A DNA stretch of 64,000 bases, from positions 1 through 64,000 of the forward strand of contig JAHJOG010000051.1 of NCBI GenBank assembly GCA_018820395.1. Direction: 5' to 3'. How positions within the stretch are numbered: the stretch's first letter is position 1; each line of letters opens with the position of its first letter. The position numbers were made by a program, and so were the translations under genes. Below, in pieces: positions 46,201 to 56,014 of this stretch. Under the pieces are notes generated by a model, which was given only the letters and a program-made list of their open reading frames with translations, had not been told where the DNA came from and searched no databases. Source of the stretch: Gammaproteobacteria bacterium. Lineage in GTDB: Bacteria; Pseudomonadota; Gammaproteobacteria; Burkholderiales; Burkholderiaceae_C.

Positions 46201-48372
46201 GCCGCCGTGGCCGAAATGAACCTGGCCGAAGCACGCGACGAACTGCACGCGCTCATCGAGGCGCAGGCCTTCCGCCTCGCCTATTGGCGCGTGGCGGCGG
46301 ACGAGATCAACTACCGCCGCTTCTTCGACATCAACGAACTCGCGGCGCTGCGCATGGAGCGCGAAGAAGTCTTCCGGGCCACGCAATCCTTCGCACTCGA
46401 CCTGGCGGCCGCCGGCACAGTCGACGGGTTGCGCATCGACCACCCGGACGGCCTCTACGACCCGGCCAGCTACTTCCGCCAGTTGCAGGAAGGCTATGCC
46501 CGCCGCGCCGGCCTGCTGCTGCCCGAGGCCGATGCCGACGGCCGCCCCGCGCGGCCGCTCTACGTCGTCGCCGAGAAGATCGCGGCGCCGCACGAAGAAG
46601 TGCCCGAGAGCTGGCACATCCACGGCACCACGGGCTATCGCTTTGCCAACGTCGCCAATGGCGTGCTGGTCGACACCACCGCCGCAGCGCGCTTCGAAGC
46701 CATCTGGCACCAGTTCACCGGCTCGCAGCAGAGCTTCGAGGAACTGGCCCGCATCGGCAAGCGCGACATCATGCGCACCGCGCTGTCGTCGGAGCTCAAC
46801 GTGCTCTCTACCGAGTTGTTGCGCATTGCGCGCGCCAGCCGCAGCACGCGCGACTACACGCTCAATACGCTGCGCCGTGCGTTGTCCGAAGTCGCGGCCT
46901 GCATGCCGGTGTACCGCACCTACGTCATCGATTCGGCGTCGGCGCAGGACGTGCGCTACGTCGACTGGGCCGTGCACGACGCCGAGCGCCACAGCCAGGA
47001 CGCCGACCTGTCGGTGTTCGCCTTCGTGCGCCGCACCCTGCTGGGCGAAGCCGCTGCCGGTGCTTCGCCCGAACTGGCCGAGCGCGTGCGCCGCTTCGCC
47101 ACGCGCTTCCAGCAGTTCAGCGCACCGGTGGCGGCCAAGGGCGTGGAAGACACGGCCTTCTACCGCTACTTTCCGCTCAGCGCGCTCAACGAAGTCGGCG
47201 GCGAGCCGGCCATCTTCGGCATGACGGTCGAGGAGTTCCACCGCGCCAGCGCCGACCGCGCGAAGCGTTGGCCGCACACCATGCTCGCCACGTCCACGCA
47301 CGACAACAAGCGCTCGGAAGACGTGCGCAACCGCATCGACGTGCTGTCCGAAATGCCCGCCGCCTGGCGGCTCGCCCTGCGCCGCTGGCGCAAGATGAAC
47401 GAGCGCGTGCGCGAGAAGATCGCCGGCCGGGATTCGCCCGCCGACGCACCGTCGGAAGCGGACGAATACCTGCTCTACCAGACCCTGCTCGGCACCCTGC
47501 CGCCGGACGGGCTCGACGCTGCGGCCATCGAACCCTTCCGCCAGCGCATCGTCACCTACATGCTGAAGGCCGCGCGCGAATCCAAGATGCACACGCGCTG
47601 GACCTTGCCCGACGAGACCTACGAAGCCGCGCTCGAAGGCTTCATCGGCGCGCTCTTGGGCAGCGTCGACGACAACGCGTTCCTCGACGACATTCAGCCG
47701 ATCGCCGCCACGCTCGCCTGGTTCGGTGCGTTCAACAGCCTGTCGCTCATGCTCCTCAAGTACGGCTCGCCTGGCGTGCCCGACCTCTACCAGGGCAACG
47801 AGCTCACCGACTACAGCCTGGTCGACCCCGACAACCGCAGGCCGGTCGACTACGCGGTGCGCGAGCGCCTGCTCGAATCCTTCGACGCCATGGCCGCCGA
47901 CCCGGCCACGCTGCCCGCGCGCGTCGGCGAACTGCTCCAGTCCCCCTGCGACGGCCGCGCCAAGCTGTGGATCATCTGGCGCCTGCTCTCGTTGCGCCGC
48001 GAACAGCCCGTGCTCTTCCGAGACGGTGACTACCAGGCCCTGCCCACCCACGGCGCGCGCGGCAAGCACGTGGTCGCCTTCATCCGCCGCCATGAGGACC
48101 AGGTGCTGGTCATGATCGTGGGGCGGCTCTTCTGGTCTTTCGAATCGACCTATGGCACGTCGACCGCTCCCCATGTGCGGCCCGTGGGGGCGATGTGGGA
48201 AGACACCACGGTGCACGTGATCGGCCTGCCAGAAGGGTGCGTATTGGAGAACGTGCTGACCGGGGAGACGTTCGCGCTGCCGGAAGGCATGTTGAAGCTG
48301 GCGGATGTGCTGGGCAGTCTGCCGGGGGCGGCGCTGCGGGTGGTGGGGGGTGGAGCGAACGGGTCGACCTGA
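43204..48372 (+). CDS. Bifunctional fusion: 4-alpha-glucanotransferase (MalQ, N-terminal) plus malto-oligosyltrehalose synthase (TreY, C-terminal)
   Basis: Single 1722-aa ORF. MalQ motifs: [57 protein letters not shown]. From about 45460, TreY motifs: [84 protein letters not shown]. Confidence 0.94.
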   Translation: [1722 protein letters not shown]

Positions 48373-48439
48373 CGCCCAGTGCTGAGCGGCGCTCGATTGG
48401 CGCACATGGCTTGGACATCGCCCGCCACCTGCTCAAGTG

Positions 48440-48862
48440 CTACTTCGCAATCGAGCCGACCAGACTTCTGTTTTCTTCGGAGAGCGCCAGCGCTCGATTC
48501 CATTGCTCGCACATCGCGAGCAACGGCTCGATACCGGCGGCCTTGTCGAAAACCTGGTCGGCCCCCAGGTCGAGGCACCGGCGCCTCAACTCGGCACTTG
48601 CGTGAGCAGTCAGCAGGACCGCTCGTTGCTGGTAGCCTCGCACCCTGCAGGCTGCCAGCACCCGCATACCGTCCCCTTGCGCAAGTTGGTAGTCCACGAC
48701 GAGAAGAGACCATCGGTTCGGATGCTCGGTCAGCCAGCGCACTGCTTCGAATTCGGTGGCCGCCCAGCCGGCGACCTTGACATTACCTGTTGCTTCCAGC
48801 AATTCAATCAAGGTGGCGAGCGTGGTGGGATCGTCTTCGACAATGTATGTTGACAGCTTCAT
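48440..48862 (-). CDS. Stand-alone response regulator receiver-domain protein
   Basis: MKLSTYIVEDDPTTLATLIELLEATGNVKVAGWAATEFEAVRWL...SLLVVDYQLAQGDGMRVL...AVLLTAHASAELRRRCLDLGADQVFDK; no output domain. Confidence 0.85.
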   Translation of the reverse strand: MKLSTYIVEDDPTTLATLIELLEATGNVKVAGWAATEFEAVRWLTEHPNRWSLLVVDYQLAQGDGMRVLAACRVRGYQQRAVLLTAHASAELRRRCLDLGADQVFDKAAGIEPLLAMCEQWNRALALSEENRSLVGSIAK

Positions 48863-49144
48863 ATCCGCCGCTTAGGCGTTGCCTGGTGGGTTATCAGCAG
48901 ATCATTGTTGCCGCCATTTCTGCACTTCAATTGATCCAAAGCAACTCACGCTCGCTGTCCACACGCGCAGTTGACCGGCATCAGTTGCGCTCGCGCACGC
49001 CCAGACAGGAAATCCCATTACAGGCAACGGCAAAGAAGAGAACCTACTGAGGCTTCATGCACCCATCGCCCCCACACTTCAATCCGCTGAGCATCTGGCT
49101 CCCGTCTTTCTTCGCGCCATCGTCCCGCTCGACATCCGAAGCGG

Positions 49145-49681
49145 GTGGCGGGGCAGTACCCGTTCCCGGGCAAATGGGCGGGCATGATCGTTCTCTATCC
49201 CAACCAGGGCGTGGACATGAATGCCCATCGATGCTGGAGCTGGTTCAACGGCGACGACCAGACGCGTGAGTCCCATGACACCGACAGAATTTCCAGCTTG
49301 ACGCGGCGCGTGGCCAGCGAGCATTCGGTCGATCGGTCACGCATCTACGTCGCCGGAATGTCCGCCGGCGGCGCCATGGCAGCGCTCCTCGGTCAACTGT
49401 TCCCGGAGTTGTATGCGGCGGTCGGCGTGCATTCCGGCCTGGCCGCACACACGAGCGAGGACCTGTCGTCCGCGATGTCCGCGATGCGCTCGGGCGCCAT
49501 CGGACGACCCATGGGGCGTGAGATCCCGACGATCGTGTTCCATGGCGACCGCGACTCCACGGTTCACCCAATCAACGGGCTTCGCGTCATCGAGGGAGCC
49601 GTCGGCGCGGAGGGCGCAGCGATGAAGCAGCATGAGCGCGCATCTCGAACTCCGGTGCGCTTCCTGGGCACCACCAGCTGA
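49145..49681 (+). pseudogene. Degraded PHB depolymerase-family esterase fragment
   Basis: Only the middle of the family is present: GMIVLYPNQGVDMNAHRCWSWFNGDDQTRE...RIYVAGMSAGGAMAALLGQLFPELYAAVGVHSGLA...PTIVFHGDRDSTVHPING. N-terminal oxyanion region and C-terminal His segment absent. Confidence 0.75.
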
Positions 49682-49891
49682 AGTACGCGTCGACAGCGTT
49701 GCTCATGGATATCTCCTGATGCCGTGACCTCACCGCCGGTCTGGCGCGACAAGTGCTGCTCTATGCGCAATCTGAGCAACAAGTGACATCGCTTTCGATA
49801 CGGCACGAGCGCCAACTCGGCTGCGGGCTGTCTCCGACCTCACGGGCTCAGCGGCGTCACTGAAGCGTTCTTCAGGCATCGACGTCAAGCC

Positions 49892-50749
49892 TCAACGCCC
49901 CGGCCGATGCATCGTCATCTGCGGATACGGAATCTCGATCCCCCGTTCATCGAACGCCCGCTTGAGCCGCCGAAGGTAGTCGCGCTTGACGGTCCATTGC
50001 TCCAGCGGGGCGACCTTGAAGCGCGCACGGATCATCACGGCCGAGTCGGCCCATCGCTCGACGCCGGCGATCTCCAGGTCGCCGAGGATGCGGCTCTGAT
50101 GTTCGGGCTGGGCACGCATCTCGACGCCGACCTCGCGCATCACGTCCATGACGCGGTCGACGTCTTCCTTGTAGGCGACGCCGATCTCGACCACGGCTTG
50201 GGCGTAGCCCCGGCTCATGTTGACGACGGTCGACACGGCGCCATTGGGCACGAAGTGCACGTTGCCTTCGTAGTCGCGCAGCTGGATGTAGCGCAGCGTG
50301 ATCTCTTCTACCAGGCCCGAGTGTTCGCCGAGCTTGACGACGTCGCCCTGGCGGATCTGGTTTTCGAGCAGCAGGAAGAAGCCGGTGAAGTAGTCCTTGA
50401 CCAGGCTCTGCGCGCCGAAGCCCACCGCCAGTCCGACCACGCCGGCCGCACCGAGGATGGGCGCCACCGACACGCCGACCTCGGCCAGCACCAGCATGCC
50501 GGCGATGAGCGTGATCACCACCGATGCGAGATAGCGAAACACGCGGCCCAGCGTCTCGGCGCGCTTGACGGCTTCGCGATCGTCGAGCCGCGTCGCGACC
50601 CGCGTGCGCATGATGCCGATGGCGCGCTGGGTGAGCGAGATGGCGACCCACGCGGCGATCAGGATGCCGACGATGCGCAAGCCGTGAATGGCGAGCCCGC
50701 CGGCGCCCAGCCATGCTTTGGAAAGGCCCTGAAGAATACTGTCCTGCAT
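49892..50749 (-). CDS. MscS family mechanosensitive ion channel
   Basis: GAAGVVGLAVGFGAQSLVKDYFTGFFLLLENQIRQGDVVKLGEHSGLVEEITLRYIQLRDYEGNVHFVPNGAVSTVVNMSR. Confidence 0.94.
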   Translation of the reverse strand: MQDSILQGLSKAWLGAGGLAIHGLRIVGILIAAWVAISLTQRAIGIMRTRVATRLDDREAVKRAETLGRVFRYLASVVITLIAGMLVLAEVGVSVAPILGAAGVVGLAVGFGAQSLVKDYFTGFFLLLENQIRQGDVVKLGEHSGLVEEITLRYIQLRDYEGNVHFVPNGAVSTVVNMSRGYAQAVVEIGVAYKEDVDRVMDVMREVGVEMRAQPEHQSRILGDLEIAGVERWADSAVMIRARFKVAPLEQWTVKRDYLRRLKRAFDERGIEIPYPQMTMHRPGR

Positions 50750-50917
50750 GAACTGCTCCGGTTTGAAGTGCCCTGAAAGTAGCGGCCGGCGAAGGATAGC
50801 GGACGCTCACCCGAGCGCTCGGCGACGCTCTCGCGCACGGGCAATTACCCATTCGCGCAGCGTGTCGATGCCGATAGAGTCGTCGAACGATAACAACTCA
50901 CTCAAGACTGCCTCACC

Positions 50918-51895
50918 ATGCAACAGACCTCTCTCCCGATCCGCCGCCGCGCCCTCGTGCTGGGTGCCGTGGGCGCTGGCGCCCTGTCGCTCACCGAGCT
51001 GGCCCGCGCGCAGCAGAAGTTCATCAACATCCTCACCGGCGGCCAGAGCGGCGTGTACTACCCGATGGGCGTGGCGCTGTCTCAGGTCTACGGCAAGGCG
51101 CTGCCCGATGCCAAGGTCACGGTGCAGTCCACCAAGGCTTCCGCCGAAAACCTCAACCTGCTGCAGGCCGGCCGCGGCGAGATCGCCTTCACGCTGGCCG
51201 ATGCGCTGTCCGACGCCTGGAACGGCGACAAGGACGCCGGCTTCAACACCCCTCTCAAAAAGCTGCGCGCAGTCGCCGGCATCTATTCGAACTACATCCA
51301 GATCGTCGCCAGCGCCGAGTCGGGCATCAAGACGCTCGCCGACATGAAGGGCAAGCGCATCTCGGTCGGTGCGCCCAAGTCGGGCACCGAACTCAACGCG
51401 CGCGCCATCCTGAAAGCCGCGGGTCTGGCCTACGGCGATTTCGCCAAGGTCGAATACCTCGCGTTCGGCGAATCGGTCGAGCTCATGAAGAACCGCCAAC
51501 TCGACGTCACGCTGCAGTCCGCGGGCCTGGGCGTGGCGTCCATCCGCGACCTCGCGACCTCGGTGCCGATCGTGGTGGTGTCGATCCCGGCGGATGTGGT
51601 CAAGAAGGTGGGCGACGCGGCCTACCAGCCGGCGGTGATCCCGGCCAACACCTACACCGGCCAGACCACCGACACACCGACCATCGCCATCAAGAACTTC
51701 CTGGTGTCGCACGAAGGCGTGTCGGCCGATGCGGTCTACGCCATGACCAAGTCGATGTTCGACAACCTCGATGCGCTGGTCGCCGCGCACAACGCGGCCA
51801 AGGGCATCAAGCGCGACGCCGCGACCACGGGCACGGTGGTGACCTTCCACCCCGGCGCGGAGAAGTACTACCGCGAAGTCGGGTTGATGAAGTAA
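50918..51895 (+). CDS. TAXI family TRAP transporter solute-binding protein
   Basis: Signal peptide, then FINILTGGQSGVYYPMGVALSQVYGKALPDAKVTVQSTKASAENLNLLQAGRGEIAFTLADAL; KGKRISVGAPKSGTELNARAIL. Confidence 0.94.
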   Translation: MQQTSLPIRRRALVLGAVGAGALSLTELARAQQKFINILTGGQSGVYYPMGVALSQVYGKALPDAKVTVQSTKASAENLNLLQAGRGEIAFTLADALSDAWNGDKDAGFNTPLKKLRAVAGIYSNYIQIVASAESGIKTLADMKGKRISVGAPKSGTELNARAILKAAGLAYGDFAKVEYLAFGESVELMKNRQLDVTLQSAGLGVASIRDLATSVPIVVVSIPADVVKKVGDAAYQPAVIPANTYTGQTTDTPTIAIKNFLVSHEGVSADAVYAMTKSMFDNLDALVAAHNAAKGIKRDAATTGTVVTFHPGAEKYYREVGLMK

Positions 51896-51898
51896 GCC

Positions 51899-53959
<2,061 letters not shown>

Positions 53960-53961
53960 AC

Positions 53962-54441
53962 ATGGCGGCGGGTGCGCTGGCAGCCGCGCTGTGCCTCGCG
54001 GCAGGCGCGGCGCAGGTGAGCCTGCCCGCCACGCACTTCACGCTGCGCTGGCAGCACTCGATCGAGAAGATCGAATGGTCCGAAGACTACGAAGTCGCCG
54101 GCCCGTGGCTGCATCTTTCGCAAGCGCGTATCGAAGGTTCGGGCGCCGGCATGGAGCCGCCGCCCGACGCGAAGCTTTTCGGGGGGCGCTGGCACTACCG
54201 GCTCGCCGATCCATGGCGCCGGGAGATCGTGCTGGCGCGCTCGGAGTTCGTGCCCGACTACGAGCTCTGCATCGGCGAGCACCGCTGCCGCCGCATGTCG
54301 CGCTGGATCCCGGTGTCGGCCGGCGCCACCACGCTCACGGCCTGCCGGGTGCCCGGCGTCGACGGCGACGCCGCATCGGGATCTGTCTCGAAAGCCCACC
54401 CAGGAGTCGTCCATGACCAGCAAAGTTCTCCGCACGGTTGA
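53962..54441 (+). CDS. DUF1850 domain-containing protein
   Basis: MAAGALAAALCLAAGAAQVSLPATHFTLRWQHSIEKIEWSEDYEVAGPWLHLSQARIEGSGAGMEPPPDAK; follows the TRAP permease directly, a known association. Confidence 0.8.
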   Translation: MAAGALAAALCLAAGAAQVSLPATHFTLRWQHSIEKIEWSEDYEVAGPWLHLSQARIEGSGAGMEPPPDAKLFGGRWHYRLADPWRREIVLARSEFVPDYELCIGEHRCRRMSRWIPVSAGATTLTACRVPGVDGDAASGSVSKAHPGVVHDQQSSPHG

Positions 54442-55240
54442 AGAAAAGCGCGCCGCCTTCCGCGCGCTGCACGCCGAAGGCTGCTTCGTGCTGCCCAACC
54501 CCTGGGACATCGGCAGCGCCCGCACGCTGCAGAAGCTCGGCTTCGAAGCCATCGCCAGCACCAGCTCGGGCCACGCGTGGTCGATCGGCCAGGCCGACGG
54601 CGCTGCCCGGCGCGAGGCGGTGCTCGACCATCTGCGCATGCTGGTCGCTGCCACCGACCTCCCCGTCAACGCCGATTTCGAGAGCGGCTTCGCGCCCGAT
54701 CCGCAGGGCGTCGCCGAAAGCGTGCGCATGGCCATCGACACCGGCGTGGCGGGCCTGTCGATCGAGGATTCGACCGGCGACCCGGCCGATCCGTTGCGCG
54801 ACATCGGCGACGCCGTGGCAAGGTTGCGCGCCGCACGCGTCGCCATCGACGAAGCCGGCGGCAGCACCCTGCTCGTCGGCCGCGCAGAGAATTTCTTCGC
54901 CGGCCGGCCGGACCTCGACGACACCATCCTTCGCCTCTGCGCCTATGCCGACGCGGGCGCCGATTGCCTGTACGCACCCGGCATCCGCACGCGCGAACAG
55001 ATCGCCGCCGTGGTCGCCGCCGTGGCGCCCAAGCCAGTGAACCTGCTGGTCGGCTGGGCGGCCGAATGGTCGTTGCAGGACATCGCAGCGATGGGCGTGC
55101 GGCGCGTGAGCGTCGGCGGCGCGCTCGCGCGTGCGGCGTGGGGCGGGTTCATGCAGGCTGCGCGCGGATTGAAGGACGGGCGCTTCGACGGCTTCGCCGG
55201 AGCGATGCCGGGCGACGAGCTCAACGGGCTTTTCCGCTGA
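54413..55240 (+). CDS. Isocitrate lyase/phosphoenolpyruvate mutase superfamily protein
   Basis: FRALHAEGCFVLPNPWDIGSARTLQKLGFEAIASTSSGHAWSIGQADG...PVNADFESGFAPD...GLSIEDSTGDP. Confidence 0.9.
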   Translation: MTSKVLRTVEEKRAAFRALHAEGCFVLPNPWDIGSARTLQKLGFEAIASTSSGHAWSIGQADGAARREAVLDHLRMLVAATDLPVNADFESGFAPDPQGVAESVRMAIDTGVAGLSIEDSTGDPADPLRDIGDAVARLRAARVAIDEAGGSTLLVGRAENFFAGRPDLDDTILRLCAYADAGADCLYAPGIRTREQIAAVVAAVAPKPVNLLVGWAAEWSLQDIAAMGVRRVSVGGALARAAWGGFMQAARGLKDGRFDGFAGAMPGDELNGLFR

Positions 55241-55808
55241 GCTCCAGATCCTGCATGCACGTCCGCAACCGCTCGATCGCTCGCCGGATCCACGACTTCA
55301 CGGTCCCTTGAGGAAGCGTGAGGTGGTCTGCGATCTCGACGTGAGTCAGGTCGTGGAAGTAGCTCATGTAGAGCACTTGCCGATACTGAAGTCGGATGCG
55401 CGCGAGGCACTGGTACAGCGCGATCGCCTGTTGGCTGGCCTCGGCCGCGTCCGGGGGCGCCGCGGCGCTCGGGTCGACCAGGTCGTCGACTTCGGCGTCG
55501 AATTCCGGCGCCGCGCCGCCCGGTGCGCGCTTGCGGCGGCGCAACGCGTCGAGCGACTTCGACCGCACGATCATCGCGAGCCAGGCCACTGGCGGGCTGA
55601 TGGCTTCCGAATAGCCGGAGGCCTGGCGCCAGGCGCTCAGGTAGGACTCCTGCAGCACCTCTTGTGCCGACTCGCGATCGCGCAGGAATCGATTCGCATA
55701 GCTCAGCATGCGCGGCGAGGTCGACAGATAGAAGGTCTTGAGCGCCTCGGCATCGCCGTCGCCAATCCGCGCGATGAGTGCGGCATAGTCCTGCTCGCGC
55801 TCGCTCAT
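55221..55808 (-). CDS. ECF-type sigma-70 family RNA polymerase sigma factor
   Basis: Region 2 YLSTSPRMLSYANRFLRDRESAQEVLQESYLSAWRQA; region 4 YRQVLYMSYFHDLTHVEIADHLTLPQGTVKSWIRRAIERLR. Confidence 0.9.
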   Translation of the reverse strand: MSEREQDYAALIARIGDGDAEALKTFYLSTSPRMLSYANRFLRDRESAQEVLQESYLSAWRQASGYSEAISPPVAWLAMIVRSKSLDALRRRKRAPGGAAPEFDAEVDDLVDPSAAAPPDAAEASQQAIALYQCLARIRLQYRQVLYMSYFHDLTHVEIADHLTLPQGTVKSWIRRAIERLRTCMQDLELSGKAR

Positions 55809-56014
55809 GCCGCACTGTTGCCTGTTGATGTCACCCGCTCGCCTCCAGTCTGGTGCGCACGAGTATCTTCTTGTCGACCGGTCTGCACGACGAAGCACCG
55901 CGCGACTGCATGCAGGACGATACCTACCGGTCTCGGCGCAAAATTCCGGCAGCGCAAACTCGGCCGCCCCGCTCCTCGCTCCGTCGCGTCCCGTCTCGCC
56001 CCAGGAACATCGTC

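Noticed and set aside
44020-48405. 1461-aa ORF antisense to the malQ-treY fusion
   Set aside because: Same GC-driven artefact; the sense strand carries continuous MalQ and TreY motifs.
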